64,000 nucleotides of DNA from Sphingomonas sanxanigenens DSM 19645 = NX02 (GCF_000512205.2 NZ_CP006644.1:4664501-4728500); one strand, 5' to 3'; numbered from the stretch's first letter, positions 27,214-37,071 are shown. Notes: generated by a model from the letters alone, not told the origin. Translations and numbers: made by a program.

Positions 27214-28395
27214 CTATAGCACGTCTCCGGCCGCTCGGCCACTGGCCCACGCCCATTGGAAATTATAGCCGCCCAGCCAGCCCGTTACATCCACCGCCTC
27301 GCCGATCGCGTGCAGCCCCGGAACGCCGGTGGCGCCGAGCGTGCGCTGCGAAAGGTTGGCGGTGGCGATGCCGCCCAAGGTCACCTCCGCCTTGGCATAG
27401 CCTTCGGTGCCGTTGGGCAGGAAACGCCATCCGCCAAGCTGCTGCCCCGCCGAATCGAGCGCCTTGTCGGTCATCGCGCCAAGCTCGCCCGCAACCCCGA
27501 GCCGCGCGGCCAGCGCTGCCGCCAGCCGCTGCGGCAGATGCTCGGCCAGCACCGAGGCCAGCCCGGCGCGCGGCCGCGCGCGCTTGGCAGCGCGCAGCAG
27601 CGCCGGCGCATCGGCATCGGGCAGGAAATCGAGCAGGATCGGCTCGCCATGCCGCCAGTAGGAGGAGATCTGGAGGATGGCGGGGCCGCTGAGGCCGCGA
27701 TGGGTGAGCAACGCCGCCTCGCGGAAGCGCGCCTTGCCGCAGCTCGCCACAACGTCCGTCGCGACGCCCGAAAGTTCGCGGAACAGCAATTCGTCACCGC
27801 CCAGGGTCAGCGGCACCAGCCCCGGACGCGGTTCGACCACCTTGAGGCCGAAGCGGCGCGCGACATCATAGGCGAAGCCGGTGGCCCCCATCTTCGGAAT
27901 GGAGGGGCCGCCCGTCGCGATCACCAGCGCCGGTGCGGCATGAGGACGTCCATCGACGGTGACGCGGAACATCCCGTCGCCATGGTCGATGCCGGTGATC
28001 GGCCGCCCGAGCGCGATCTCGACCGCGCCCTTCGCGCATTCGTCGAGCAGCATATCGACGATCTGCCGTGCCGAGCCGTCGCAGAACAATTGCCCGAGCG
28101 TCTTCTCGTGCCAGGCGATGCCGTAGGATTCGACCAGAGCGAGAAAGTCCGCGGGGGTGTAGCGCCCCAGCGCCGAGCGCGCGAAATGGGGATTGGCGGA
28201 CAGGAAGCGATCGGGCGTCGTGCCGATGTTGGTGAAGTTGCACCGCCCGCCCCCCGAGATCAGGATCTTCTTGCCCGGCCGATCGGCATGATCGAGCAGC
28301 AGCACGCGCCGTCCGCGCCGGCCGGCGGTCGCGGCGCACATCAGCCCCGCGGCGCCGGCGCCGAGGATGATCGCATCATGGCTCTGGATGAACAT
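27214..28395 (-). CDS. BaiN/HI0933-family FAD-dependent oxidoreductase
   Basis: 393 residues. The dinucleotide fold GAGAAGLMCAATAG, the family signature KKILISGGGRCNFTN and the C-terminal FAD segment GEAVDVTGWLGGYNFQWAWA mark the YhiN/BaiN group, where members reduce C=C bonds of steroid-like or other substrates or have unknown roles. It is cytoplasmic. It lies 53 bases upstream of the helicase gene on the same strand, probably co-transcribed. Confidence 0.88.
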   Translation of the reverse strand: MFIQSHDAIILGAGAAGLMCAATAGRRGRRVLLLDHADRPGKKILISGGGRCNFTNIGTTPDRFLSANPHFARSALGRYTPADFLALVESYGIAWHEKTLGQLFCDGSARQIVDMLLDECAKGAVEIALGRPITGIDHGDGMFRVTVDGRPHAAPALVIATGGPSIPKMGATGFAYDVARRFGLKVVEPRPGLVPLTLGGDELLFRELSGVATDVVASCGKARFREAALLTHRGLSGPAILQISSYWRHGEPILLDFLPDADAPALLRAAKRARPRAGLASVLAEHLPQRLAAALAARLGVAGELGAMTDKALDSAGQQLGGWRFLPNGTEGYAKAEVTLGGIATANLSQRTLGATGVPGLHAIGEAVDVTGWLGGYNFQWAWASGRAAGDVL

Positions 28396-28688
28396 CGCCG
28401 GCTGCTAGGGGCGGCGCCGGGCAAGGGCAAGGGCAGGGCGCTTGACCGGTTTCGCAGATACGACGGAAAATGCGAGGCACTTGCACAACAGAGCGAAAGT
28501 CACGCACGGCCTGCGCATCTCATCGGCCCCGCTATTGCAGAATAGCATAATAAAACATCGCCGCCACGCATCCTGCCAGATTGCTTTACAGTGTTAACAA
28601 TTGATCTCTTAGGGGTACTTCCCCGATCTGCTGGTCATGGCTATCGTCCTGGCGACGTGTATTGCGTAACGGGAGCCGTCCGCCCATC

Positions 28689-29420
28689 ATGAATGTCGCC
28701 ATCGTTCAGAAAGACAATAACTATCGAAAAACGCTTGAAGATATTCTTAGGGCCGCGGGACATGCGGCGCGCGGGTTCGCCGATGCTCAGGCACTGGCCG
28801 AACAGCGCCCCGGCGAGACGCTCGACCTCGTCCTGATCGATTGGGCGCAGTCGGACGGGGCAGCGGAGTCTGTTCTGGGGTGGTTGCGCGGTCGCTTCGG
28901 CGCCGCGCTGACGATCATCGTGCTGTCGCCCTGGCCCAAGGATGTCGATATCGTCGAAGCGCTGCAGGCAGGTGCCGACGATCATCTTGGCCAGTCGATT
29001 GCCCCGGCGGTGTTGCGCGCGCGGATCGACGCCATCGCGCGGCGCGTCCACGCCGCCGACCACCCGACCGCATCGGAACGGTTCGGCGCGTTCCTGTTCG
29101 ACATCGGCAACAGCCAGGTGAGCTATCGCGGCGAGGACATTCCCGTCACCGCCAAGGAATTCACGCTGGCGCTTACCCTGTTCCGCAACCTCGCGCGTCC
29201 GCTGTCGCGCGCCGCGCTGCTCGAATCGCTGTGGGGCCGCGATCCGGGCAGGCCGACGCGCACGCTGGATTCGCACATGTCGAAGCTGCGCGCGAAGCTG
29301 GGGCTCAGGCCCGATCGCGGGTTCAGGCTGACGCCGATCTACGGCTTCGGCTATCGTCTCGATCCCGCGGGCGCGCAGCCGGCGTCGATCACCGCCGGCA
29401 GCATGTCGGAATCGCGCTGA
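28689..29420 (+). CDS. OmpR-type response regulator with atypical receiver
   Basis: 243 residues. The receiver (1-118) keeps the phospho-acceptor position D51 (LVLIDWAQSD) and S80, but the N-terminal acidic pair is K8-D9 (AIVQKDNN) and the conserved lysine is replaced by Q102 (DDHLGQSI). The winged-helix domain (about 130-230) is complete: FTLALTLFRNLARPLSRAAL, RTLDSHMSKLRAKLGL, GFRLTPIYGFGYRL. It probably binds DNA but may not be phosphorylated normally. No histidine kinase is adjacent. The AT-rich upstream region has a small inverted repeat at 28531-28546 (GCTATT-GCAG-AATAGC) and a GGGG/CCCC hairpin at 28612-28624 which could be control elements. Confidence 0.82.
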   Translation: MNVAIVQKDNNYRKTLEDILRAAGHAARGFADAQALAEQRPGETLDLVLIDWAQSDGAAESVLGWLRGRFGAALTIIVLSPWPKDVDIVEALQAGADDHLGQSIAPAVLRARIDAIARRVHAADHPTASERFGAFLFDIGNSQVSYRGEDIPVTAKEFTLALTLFRNLARPLSRAALLESLWGRDPGRPTRTLDSHMSKLRAKLGLRPDRGFRLTPIYGFGYRLDPAGAQPASITAGSMSESR

Positions 29421-29487
29421 TCGAAAACGCGCAGACCAGAGAAGCTCTGGCAGCGAACGCGCCAGACTGCTAGGGGCGGCGCCGAAT

Positions 29488-31071
29488 ATGAGCATATCCA
29501 ACCGCCCCGACCGGCGCACCTTCGCGATCATCTCGCACCCTGACGCCGGCAAGACCACACTCACCGAAAAGCTGCTGATGGCCGGCGGCGCAATCCATCT
29601 CGCCGGCGAGGTCAAGGCGCGTGGGCAGAACCGCCGCGCCCGATCGGACTGGATGAAGATCGAGCAGCAGCGCGGGATCTCCGTCACCTCGTCGGTCATG
29701 ACCTTCGAATATGACGGGCTGACCTTCAACCTGCTCGACACGCCGGGCCACGAGGATTTCAGCGAGGATACATATCGCACGCTGACCGCGGTCGACAGCG
29801 CGGTGATGGTGATCGATGCCGCCAAGGGCATCGAGCCGCAGACCCGCAAGCTGTTCGAAGTCTGCCGACTGCGCTCGGTGCCGATCATCACCTTCGTCAA
29901 CAAGGTCGATCGCGAGGGCCGCGACCCGTTCGAGCTGCTCGACGAGGTCGCCGACCAGCTCCAGCTCGACGTATGCCCGATGAGTTGGCCGGTCGGCATG
30001 GGCGGGCAGTTCGAGGGCATCTACGACATCGCCAACGATGTGCTGCGCATGCCTGCGGACGACGCCACCGGCGCGTTCGAAGGGCGTCGCGAATCGGTCT
30101 CCGGGCTCGACGACGACCGGCTCGACGCGCTCCTTTCTGACGAGGGCGCCCAGCGCCTGCGTGATGAGGCCGAGCTTGCGGTCGGCGGCTATGCCAGCTT
30201 CGACGCCGCCGGCTATCGCGGCGGTGACCTGACGCCGGTGTATTTCGGCTCGGCGCTGAAGGATTTCGGTGTCGAGGAGCTGATCCGCGCGCTCGCCGCA
30301 CACGCCCCCTCCCCGCGCGCGCAGCCGGCGGAGCCGGCGGCGGTCAGCCCAGATGACGCCAACGTCACCGGCTTCGTCTTCAAGGTGCAGGCAAACATGG
30401 ACCCGCAGCACCGTGACCGCATCGCTTTCATGCGGCTGTGCTCGGGCAGGTTTCGCCGCGGCATGAAGCTGACGCCGACCGGCCATGGCAAGCCGATCGC
30501 GGTGCACAGCCCGATCCTGTTCTTCGCGCGCGAACGCGAACTGGCCGATGAGGCGTGGCCGGGCGACATCATCGGCATCCCCAATCACGGCACGCTGCGC
30601 GTCGGCGACACGCTGGCCGAGCAGCCCGGCGTGCGCTTCACCGGCCTGCCCAACTTCGCGCCGGAAATCCTGCGCCGCGTGGCGCTCGCCGATCCGACCA
30701 AGACCAAGCAGTTGCGCAAGGCGCTGGACGATCTTTCCGAAGAGGGCGTGATCCAGGTGTTCTACCCGGAGATCGGATCGCAATGGATCGTCGGCGTGGT
30801 CGGGCAGCTCCAGCTCGAGGTGCTGATCTCGCGCCTCCAGCACGAATATAAGGTCGATGCGCGGCTGGAACCCTCGCCGTGGGACGTCGCCCGCTGGATC
30901 GCCGCGGACAGCGATGCCGACCTCAAGGCGTTCATCGGCCTCCACCGCAGCGCGCTGGCCAATGACCGCGACGGCCAGCCCGTGTTCCTCGCCCGCGACG
31001 CGTGGGAGATGAACTATGTGCAGGGCAAGAGCCCGGCGATCCGCTTCTCGGCGACGAAGGAGCGGCATTGA
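29488..31071 (+). CDS. prfC: Peptide chain release factor 3
   Basis: 527 residues. GTPase motifs: ISHPDAGKTTLTEKLL (P-loop), RGISVTSSVMTFEY (switch I), LDTPGHEDFSEDTYR (switch II) and FVNKVDREGRDP (NKxD). The length and domain order match RF3, which recycles RF1/RF2 from the ribosome after termination using GTP. Followed by rpmJ 91 bases later. Confidence 0.96.
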   Translation: MSISNRPDRRTFAIISHPDAGKTTLTEKLLMAGGAIHLAGEVKARGQNRRARSDWMKIEQQRGISVTSSVMTFEYDGLTFNLLDTPGHEDFSEDTYRTLTAVDSAVMVIDAAKGIEPQTRKLFEVCRLRSVPIITFVNKVDREGRDPFELLDEVADQLQLDVCPMSWPVGMGGQFEGIYDIANDVLRMPADDATGAFEGRRESVSGLDDDRLDALLSDEGAQRLRDEAELAVGGYASFDAAGYRGGDLTPVYFGSALKDFGVEELIRALAAHAPSPRAQPAEPAAVSPDDANVTGFVFKVQANMDPQHRDRIAFMRLCSGRFRRGMKLTPTGHGKPIAVHSPILFFARERELADEAWPGDIIGIPNHGTLRVGDTLAEQPGVRFTGLPNFAPEILRRVALADPTKTKQLRKALDDLSEEGVIQVFYPEIGSQWIVGVVGQLQLEVLISRLQHEYKVDARLEPSPWDVARWIAADSDADLKAFIGLHRSALANDRDGQPVFLARDAWEMNYVQGKSPAIRFSATKERH

Positions 31072-31162
31072 TTTCCCTCGCCCTTGACTTCCCCCGCCCC
31101 TCCGCCTAGGCGGGCGCCTCGATTTTCCAGACCAACCAGAAACTCAAGAGAAGCGAATCGCC

Positions 31163-31288
31163 ATGAAGATCCGCAACAGCCTGAAGTCGCTGAAGGACCG
31201 TCACCGGGACAACCGCGTGATCCGTCGTCGCGGCCGTACCTACGTGATCAACAAGACCAACCGTCGCTTCAAGGCCCGCCAGGGCTGA
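31163..31288 (+). CDS. rpmJ: 50S ribosomal protein L36 (zinc-free form)
   Basis: 41-residue protein: [20 protein letters not shown] onward, ending [12 protein letters not shown]. This is the longer, cysteine-less (C-minus) L36 type common in alphaproteobacteria; the zinc-binding CxxC pairs are missing. A purine-rich AAGAGAAG lies about 11 bases before the ATG. It sits three bases before the GTG of the HAD hydrolase gene, suggesting one transcript. Confidence 0.95.
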   Translation: MKIRNSLKSLKDRHRDNRVIRRRGRTYVINKTNRRFKARQG

Positions 31289-31291
31289 GCG

Positions 31292-31900
31292 GTGCGCGTT
31301 GCTGCCGTCGTTTTCGATGTCGGCAATGTCTTGTTTCCGTGGAGCCCCCGGCTCCTCTACGAGCGCCTGATCGATGATGATCGGGCGCTCGACGCGTTTC
31401 TGCGCGATATCGTCACCGAGGCGTGGCACTTTCAGCACGATGTTGGCCGGCCCTTCGCCGAGTCCAGCGCGGAACTGATCGCGCTTCATCCCGAACACGC
31501 CGCGCTGATCACGGCGTGGGGCGAGCGCTTCTCCGACTCCATCGGTCCGGCGCTGCCCGGCATGGCGGAACTCGTCACCGAGCTCGATGAAGCAGGGGTG
31601 CCGCTGTTCGGCATCACCAATTTCTCCGGCGAGTTCTGGGTGCCCTTCCGCGCGCGCGAACGGGCGATCTTCGATCGCTTCCGCGACATCGTCGTTTCCG
31701 GTGACGAGAGACTGGTGAAGCCGGACCCCGCGATCTACGCGCTCGCCATCGACCGGTTCGGTCTGCCCGCCGATCGGATGATCTTCATCGACGACCGCCT
31801 CGACAATGTCGAAGGCGCGCGCGCCGCGGGCATGCACGCGCATCATTTCACCGGCGCCGAACCGCTCCGCGCCGAACTGGCGCGGCACGGGCTGGTCTAG
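31292..31900 (+). CDS. HAD-superfamily hydrolase (subfamily IA)
   Basis: 202 residues from GTG 31292. Motif I VVFDVGNVLFPW carries the first aspartate but the second catalytic Asp (DxD) is Gly (DVG), as in the YihX-like group of HAD-IA phosphatases; motif II ITNFSG; motif III KPDP; motif IV FIDDRLDNVEGAR. Members act on sugar phosphates such as alpha-D-glucose-1-phosphate or on haloacids. The substrate is not evident from context. Convergent with the EF-hand gene. Confidence 0.85.
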   Translation: MRVAAVVFDVGNVLFPWSPRLLYERLIDDDRALDAFLRDIVTEAWHFQHDVGRPFAESSAELIALHPEHAALITAWGERFSDSIGPALPGMAELVTELDEAGVPLFGITNFSGEFWVPFRARERAIFDRFRDIVVSGDERLVKPDPAIYALAIDRFGLPADRMIFIDDRLDNVEGARAAGMHAHHFTGAEPLRAELARHGLV

Positions 31901-31905
31901 CGTGG

Positions 31906-32445
31906 CTATTGCCGCGGCGGCGTCCCCTGCGGGGGCACGGTGCCGCCCTGCCCGCCCGGCGGCACGCCAGGGGCGCCCGGCTTGCCCAGCATCGACGGAT
32001 CCACGCGCAGGCTGATCAGTTCCGACCGCGTCAGCACCCCATCCCGATCCTTGTCGAGCGCGGCGAAGCGCTGTGCGAAGTAGCGGGTGAATTCCTCCCG
32101 GCCGATGCGGTCGTCGCCATCATGGTCGAGGTCGAGCAGGCTCGGCAGCGCGCCGGGACTGCCCAGGGTCCGTTCGGCCCACGCGCCATGCTCGATCGCG
32201 CCGAGCGCACCGTCCCGGTCGGTATCGGCGCGCGTCCATTCGCGGATCACGCCGGCGTCATATTCGGCACGCGTCACCCGCGTGTCGCCATCGGCGTCGA
32301 ACCCGGCGATCGCAAGCGACAGCGGCAGCGCGAAGATCGTCGGCGTGGTCGGCCGGTACGGCAGCGGTTCCTTTTTCTTCGCCAGCGCGGGCACGGTGGC
32401 GGCGAGGCCGGCGGCGACCAGGATCAGCAGCGAAGCGCGGCGCAT
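31906..32445 (-). CDS. Exported EF-hand calcium-binding protein
   Basis: 179 residues with a signal peptide (MRRASLLILVAAGLAATVPALA). Four EF-hand-type loops are visible: DADGDTRVTRAE, DTDRDGALGAIE, DLDHDGDDRIGREE and DKDRDGVLTRSE. The C-terminus is a Gly/Pro-rich tail. Probably a periplasmic calcium-binding protein; role unknown. It begins 14 bases after queA and is likely the last gene of the leftward group. Confidence 0.82.
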   Translation of the reverse strand: MRRASLLILVAAGLAATVPALAKKKEPLPYRPTTPTIFALPLSLAIAGFDADGDTRVTRAEYDAGVIREWTRADTDRDGALGAIEHGAWAERTLGSPGALPSLLDLDHDGDDRIGREEFTRYFAQRFAALDKDRDGVLTRSELISLRVDPSMLGKPGAPGVPPGGQGGTVPPQGTPPRQ

Positions 32446-32459
32446 GATACGGATTTCCC

Positions 32460-33485
32460 TCAGGGCAGGAGCAGGCTGGCATCGCCATAGGAATAGAAGC
32501 GATAGCCGCTGGCGATCGCATGCGCATAGGCCGCCTGCATCCGATCCCGCCCCATCAGCGCGGAAACCAGCATGAACAGCGTCGAGCGCGGCAAATGGAA
32601 ATTGGTGACGAGGCCGTCGATCGCGCGAAAGCGGTAGCCGGGGGTGATGAAGATCGCGGTATCGCCTTCGAACGGCCGGATCACATCATCCTCGCCCGCA
32701 GCGCTTTCCAGCAACCGCAGGCTGGTGGTGCCGACCGCGATCAGCCGGTTGCCGCGCGCGCGCACCGCGCTCAGCCGGTCGGCGGTGGCCGCATCGATGC
32801 GGCCCCACTCGGCGTGCATCTGGTGGTCGACCGTATCCTCCACCTTCACCGGCTGGAAGGTGCCGGCACCGACATGCAATGTCAGCGTGGCATGCTCGAC
32901 GCCCTGCGCGGCGAAGGCGGCCATCAGTTGGGGGGTGAAGTGCAGGGCGGCGGTGGGCGCGGCGACGGCGCCCGCCTCGCGCGCGAACATCGTCTGGTAA
33001 TCCTCGGCATCGGCGGCGTCAGGGGTGCGGCGCGCGGCGATATAGGGCGGCAGCGGCATGCGCCCGGCACGTTCGAGCAGCAGTTCGACGGGCTCGTCAC
33101 CCAGGAATGTCAGCGCCATGCTGCCGTCCGCGCCCTTCTCGGAGGCGGTGGCGGCGACGCCATGGGCGAAATCGATGCGATCGCCCTCGCGCACGCGGCG
33201 GGCGTTGCGCAGAAAGGCGCGCCAGCGGCGCGGCCCTTCGCGCTTGTGCAGCGTCGCGCCGATCCCGGCCTCGCCGCGATGGCCGTCGAGCTGTGCGGGG
33301 ATCACCCGCGTGTCATTGAACACCAGGCAATCGCCGGGCTGGAGCAGCGACGGCAGTTCGCGCACCATGTGATCTGCGGTCTCGCTGCCGTTCAACAGCA
33401 GCAGCCGCGCGCTGTCCCGCGGGTTCGCCGGGCGCAGCGCGATGCGTTCGGGTGGAAGCTCGAAATCGAACAGGTCGACGCGCAT
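32460..33485 (-). CDS. queA: tRNA preQ1(34) S-adenosylmethionine ribosyltransferase-isomerase
   Basis: 341 residues. Characteristic segments: [71 protein letters not shown] and [17 protein letters not shown]. It transfers the ribosyl moiety of SAM to preQ1 in tRNA, the penultimate step of queuosine synthesis. Start ten bases after the cyclophilin stop; part of the same leftward group. Confidence 0.96.
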   Translation of the reverse strand: MRVDLFDFELPPERIALRPANPRDSARLLLLNGSETADHMVRELPSLLQPGDCLVFNDTRVIPAQLDGHRGEAGIGATLHKREGPRRWRAFLRNARRVREGDRIDFAHGVAATASEKGADGSMALTFLGDEPVELLLERAGRMPLPPYIAARRTPDAADAEDYQTMFAREAGAVAAPTAALHFTPQLMAAFAAQGVEHATLTLHVGAGTFQPVKVEDTVDHQMHAEWGRIDAATADRLSAVRARGNRLIAVGTTSLRLLESAAGEDDVIRPFEGDTAIFITPGYRFRAIDGLVTNFHLPRSTLFMLVSALMGRDRMQAAYAHAIASGYRFYSYGDASLLLP

Positions 33486-33495
33486 GCGCCGGGCC

Positions 33496-34374
33496 TCAGA
33501 GCTGCGGGCTGGCCGTCTCGGGCTCAGGCGTCGCAGGCGCGGCTTCGTCCATGGCCGGCGGGGCTGCTTCGGTGGCGGCATCCGGCGCATCGGCAACCGG
33601 CGCGTCGGCAACCGGCTGCCCGGTGGCCGCATCGACCGCTTCGCCGGGTGCGCCCGGTTCGGCGGGCACCGGGGCGGGCTCGTCCGCCGGCGGCGTGGCA
33701 GGCGCGACCGCCTCGGTCGCGGGCGCGGGCTGGCCGGGGGCGGGCACCGGCGGCTGCGCCGAACGCGGGATCGGCGCGCGCTCGCCATCGGCTTCGATGA
33801 AGGCGCGGATGACGCTGGCGGGCTCCGCCGGCGGCTCGCCGCGCGGGATCGCATCGACATATTGCATGCCGTCGAGCACGCGGCCGAACGCGGTATATTT
33901 TCCGTCCAGACGGATCACCGGCATGAACATGATGAAGAACTGGCTGTTCGCGCTGTCCTCGCTGTCGGCGCGCGCCATCGAGACGACGCCGCGCACATGC
34001 GGCAGGCGGTTGAACTCGGCCTTGATGTCGGGAAGCTCGGATCCGCCGGCACCGGTGCCCTGCGGGTCACCGGTCTGCGCCATGAAGCCGTCGATCACGC
34101 GGTGGAAGATCACGCCGTCGTAAAAGCCGCGGCGCGCCAGCGTCTTGATCCGTTCGACATGGTTGGGCGCCACGTCCGGCCGGAGCTGGATGCGCACGCG
34201 CCCGCCGGTCGACAGGTCGAGCACCAGGATGTTGTCCGGCGTCGCGGGCGGCGGCACGATCGAGGGCACCGGGGCCGGCGTCTGCGCCGGCTCATCCTTG
34301 GCGGCCTGCGCGGCGTTCATGCCAACGACCAGCCCGAACAGCGCGATCAGACCGATCAGGAAACGCTTGATCAC
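33496..34374 (-). CDS. Exported cyclophilin-type peptidyl-prolyl isomerase
   Basis: 292 residues from GTG 34374, with GGGAG six bases upstream. A signal sequence ([22 protein letters not shown]) precedes the cyclophilin domain: [50 protein letters not shown]. The C-terminal 100 residues are an Ala/Pro/Glu-rich disordered tail. It catalyses prolyl cis-trans isomerisation, probably in the periplasm for outer-membrane protein folding. Lies between coaD and queA. Confidence 0.92.
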   Translation of the reverse strand: MIKRFLIGLIALFGLVVGMNAAQAAKDEPAQTPAPVPSIVPPPATPDNILVLDLSTGGRVRIQLRPDVAPNHVERIKTLARRGFYDGVIFHRVIDGFMAQTGDPQGTGAGGSELPDIKAEFNRLPHVRGVVSMARADSEDSANSQFFIMFMPVIRLDGKYTAFGRVLDGMQYVDAIPRGEPPAEPASVIRAFIEADGERAPIPRSAQPPVPAPGQPAPATEAVAPATPPADEPAPVPAEPGAPGEAVDAATGQPVADAPVADAPDAATEAAPPAMDEAAPATPEPETASPQL

Positions 34375-34445
34375 TTGAGACTCCCACTTCGCAGGCGCGC
34401 GGCGCGCCCGTTGAGCATCCATCGCATGAGCCGGCGATGAACGCA

Positions 34446-34946
34446 TCAGCTTCCCTTGCGGCCGACCAGGGCGACGCGGGCGACGACGTCCGCCTCCACC
34501 GTCGCGGTCACGAACCGGTGAATCGGCCCGCCGAACAGCGCGATCTCCTTGACCAGCTTCGACGCGATCGGCTGCAGCGACACGTCGGCCATCAGGAAGA
34601 CCGTCTCGATCCGGTCGTTGATCTGCTGGTTCATCCCGGCCATCTGATACTCGTATTCGAAATCGGCAACGGCGCGCAGCCCCCGCACGATCACGTTGGC
34701 GCCCTCGCGCTCGGCGAAGTCCATCAGCAGCGAATCGAACGAGACCACATGGATCTCGCCACCGATCGTCTCGACCTCGCGCCGCACCATGTCCATCCGC
34801 TCGTCCACCGTGAACAAGGGCGACTTGGAGGGGTTGGTGGTCACGCCGATGACCAGCCGGTCGACCAGCTTCGCGCCGCGGCGGATGATATCCATATGGC
34901 CGAGCGTGATCGGATCGAAGGTGCCGGGATAGACCCCGATGCGCAT
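34446..34946 (-). CDS. coaD: Phosphopantetheine adenylyltransferase
   Basis: 166 residues. YPGTFDPITLGHMDIIRRGA contains the nucleotidyltransferase T/HxGH motif, and VIVRGLRAVADFEYEYQMAG is the phosphopantetheine-binding region. It makes dephospho-CoA from 4'-phosphopantetheine and ATP, the penultimate step of CoA synthesis. Starts 20 bases after the end of ispA. Confidence 0.96.
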   Translation of the reverse strand: MRIGVYPGTFDPITLGHMDIIRRGAKLVDRLVIGVTTNPSKSPLFTVDERMDMVRREVETIGGEIHVVSFDSLLMDFAEREGANVIVRGLRAVADFEYEYQMAGMNQQINDRIETVFLMADVSLQPIASKLVKEIALFGGPIHRFVTATVEADVVARVALVGRKGS

Positions 34947-34966
34947 GGCGTGTCCTTCCTGCAGAA

Positions 34967-35882
34967 TCAGCGGTCGCGCGCGACGACGTAATGCGCGATG
35001 TCACGCAGCAGCTGCGCCTCGCTGCCGAACGGATGAAGATGCGCGACCGCCTGGTCGACGAGCATCCGCGCCTGCGCGCGCGCGTTCCAGCCCGAGCAGC
35101 GACAGGAAGGTCTCCTTGCCGCGATCCGCATCCTTGCCGACCTTCTTGCCGGCCTGTTCCTCGCTGCCCTCGACGTCGATGATGTCGTCGGCGATCTGGA
35201 AGGCGAGCCCGATGTCGCGCGCATAGCCGCGCAGGCCGGTGCGGCCCTCGGGCGGCACCCGCCCCATGATCGCGCCCGCTTCCAGGCAGAAGGCGATCAG
35301 CGCACCGGTCTTCATCTGCTGCAACCGGGTGACGGTCTGCAGGTCGAACGCCGCATCCTCGGCGGCGAGATCCATCATCTGGCCGCCGGCCATGCCCGAC
35401 GGGCCGGCGGCGCGCGCCAGTTCGCGAACCAGTTCGACGCGGACGAACGGGTCGGCGTGCGTCGCCTCGTCGGCCAGGAGCTCGAAGGCCAGCGCGTGCA
35501 GCGCATCGCCGGCGAGCACCGCGGTCGCCTCGTCGAACGCCTTGTGGACGGTCGGCTTGCCGCGGCGCAGATCGTCATCGTCCATGCACGGCAGATCGTC
35601 GTGGATCAGCGAATAGACGTGAATACACTCGATCGCGGTGGCGACGCGCAGCGCCGCTTCCCTATCGACATGGAACAGGTCGCACGCCGCACACACCAGC
35701 AGCGGGCGCAGCCGCTTGCCGCCGCCGATCGCGGCATGGCGCATCGATTCGAACAGCGGCGCACGGGGATCGTCCGGCACCGTGAGCAGGAGATCGAACT
35801 GCCGGTCGACGTCTTCGGCGATCCGCTCCATCGCGGTCTTCAGGCCGAGCGATATTGCCCCCACGACCGGTTCAGTCCACAT
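34967..35882 (-). pseudogene. ispA: Polyprenyl (farnesyl) diphosphate synthase with a C-terminal frameshift
   Basis: The main frame opens at ATG 35882 (overlapping the xseB end by 11 bases; ATG 35831 is an alternative start) and has both aspartate-rich motifs: LIHDDLPCMDDDDLRRGKPT and IADDIIDVEGS. It runs through KETFLSLLGLERARA and then leaves frame at the GC dinucleotide tract 35074-35084. The expected C-terminus (ARMLVDQAVAHLHPFGSEAQ then LLRDIAHYV) is found in another frame and ends at the stop at 34967. Adding one GC unit restores the full protein exactly; without it the protein ends at 35001 with an unrelated tail. The enzyme condenses IPP with allylic diphosphates and is normally essential. 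Either a sequencing error at the GC run or a real slippage mutation. Confidence 0.85.
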
Positions 35883-36117
35883 CGAACGGCATCGTGCCGG
35901 CCGGCCGGCCGTCGCCGCCGACGCTGATCTTCTCGATCCGCGCCTGCGCGGCGGCGAGCCGCGCCTCGCACTGCGCACGCAGCTTGTCGCCCTGCGCATA
36001 GAGGCCGATCGCCTCGTCGAGCGCAGCGTCGCCCGATTCGAGACGTCCGACGATCGTTTCGAGGCGCCGCAGCGCCTCTTCAAAGCTCAGTTGCGAGAAA
36101 TCGGCTTCTTCCACCAT
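35872..36117 (-). CDS. xseB: Exodeoxyribonuclease VII small subunit
   Basis: 81 residues. LSFEEALRRLETIVGRLESG and LDEAIGLYAQGDKLRAQCEA are the family signature helices. It forms exonuclease VII with XseA, whose gene is not in the window. The xseB-ispA adjacency with overlapping ends is common in proteobacteria. ATG 36117 gives the normal length; no obvious ribosome site is seen. Confidence 0.9.
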   Translation of the reverse strand: MVEEADFSQLSFEEALRRLETIVGRLESGDAALDEAIGLYAQGDKLRAQCEARLAAAQARIEKISVGGDGRPAGTMPFDVD

Positions 36118-36178
36118 GTGCGGCTTGTGGCGAGGCGCCCTGCGGGGGTCAAGCGCAGACAGCGTTACCGGGCGTCGC

Positions 36179-37057
36179 TCAGTACGGGTCGCGGCGGGCA
36201 AGGCGGGGTACACGGCGCCGGGCCGCCTCGGTCACCGTCTTCGAGCGATCGGCGCGTGCCGCGGCGACAAGGCGCTCGAAGCAGGCGCGCACCTGCGCCG
36301 CATCCTCGGTCCGCTCGATCCGGCGCAGTCCGAAATGGACATGCGCCATCGCCTGATAATAGCTGGCGAACACCGGATTGACGATCGCGCCGGCAGCCGC
36401 CCCCAGCAGCGGCGTCGCCTGCGCGAGCGCCTTCTGGCTGACGACGGCGCCGAAGCGCGGCAACGCCGCCTTGAGCATTTCCGCCACCGCCTTGCCGGTC
36501 AGGGCGAGGCGGGCCGCGAACAGCCCGGTTTCCAGCGTGCCGTCCTCGGGCAGCGGGCCGCCGAGCGCGAACACCGCGATCGACTGCGCACGCGTCTCGT
36601 CCAGCGCCGGATCCTCACCATAGCTCGCGGCAACCTGCTGCACCGAGCGCAGGATCAACGTGGTGGTGACCGGCAGATCGACCAAAGTCGTCGCGAGCCC
36701 GCCCAGCCCGCCGAGCGCACCGGTAACGCCGGTGGCGACGCGATGCCAGGTTTCGCCCTTCGTCCAGCCGAGCGCACGCCCGCGCAGTCCCTTCTCCTCC
36801 GACCCGGGCTGCGTCGCCGCCGCGGCGGCATAAGCCTGATCGAGCGCCGCGAGGCCGACCGACTCGATGCGGTCGCGCCATTCGTCGGGCAGGCGCGAGA
36901 CGAGCCCTTCCGCCGCCTGCCCCGCCCAACCGACGATCTGCATGAACAGGCCGTGCGCCTCGACATAGCGGTCGGCGGCGCTGCGGATCGCGTCGAGCGT
37001 CGGCGCATCGAAGCCGCCGCACGCATTGCCCAGGTCGTCAGCCTCCTGCGTCGTCAT
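36179..37057 (-). CDS. EcsC family protein
   Basis: 292 residues with the Gly/Ala-rich amphipathic core of the EcsC family: GVTGALGGLGGLATTLVDLP, VTTTLILRSVQQVAASYGED, RAQSIAVFALGG, GAAAGAIVNPVF. EcsC proteins are named after a Bacillus secretion/competence locus; molecular activity is unknown. Starts 14 bases after the GNAT gene, likely in the same transcript. Confidence 0.85.
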   Translation of the reverse strand: MTTQEADDLGNACGGFDAPTLDAIRSAADRYVEAHGLFMQIVGWAGQAAEGLVSRLPDEWRDRIESVGLAALDQAYAAAAATQPGSEEKGLRGRALGWTKGETWHRVATGVTGALGGLGGLATTLVDLPVTTTLILRSVQQVAASYGEDPALDETRAQSIAVFALGGPLPEDGTLETGLFAARLALTGKAVAEMLKAALPRFGAVVSQKALAQATPLLGAAAGAIVNPVFASYYQAMAHVHFGLRRIERTEDAAQVRACFERLVAAARADRSKTVTEAARRRVPRLARRDPY

Positions 37058-37071
37058 CGCCGCTCCGCCGC

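Noticed and set aside
35074-35084. Programmed frameshifting as an explanation for ispA
   Set aside because: There is no slippery heptamer, and no programmed shift is known in this family; error or mutation is simpler.
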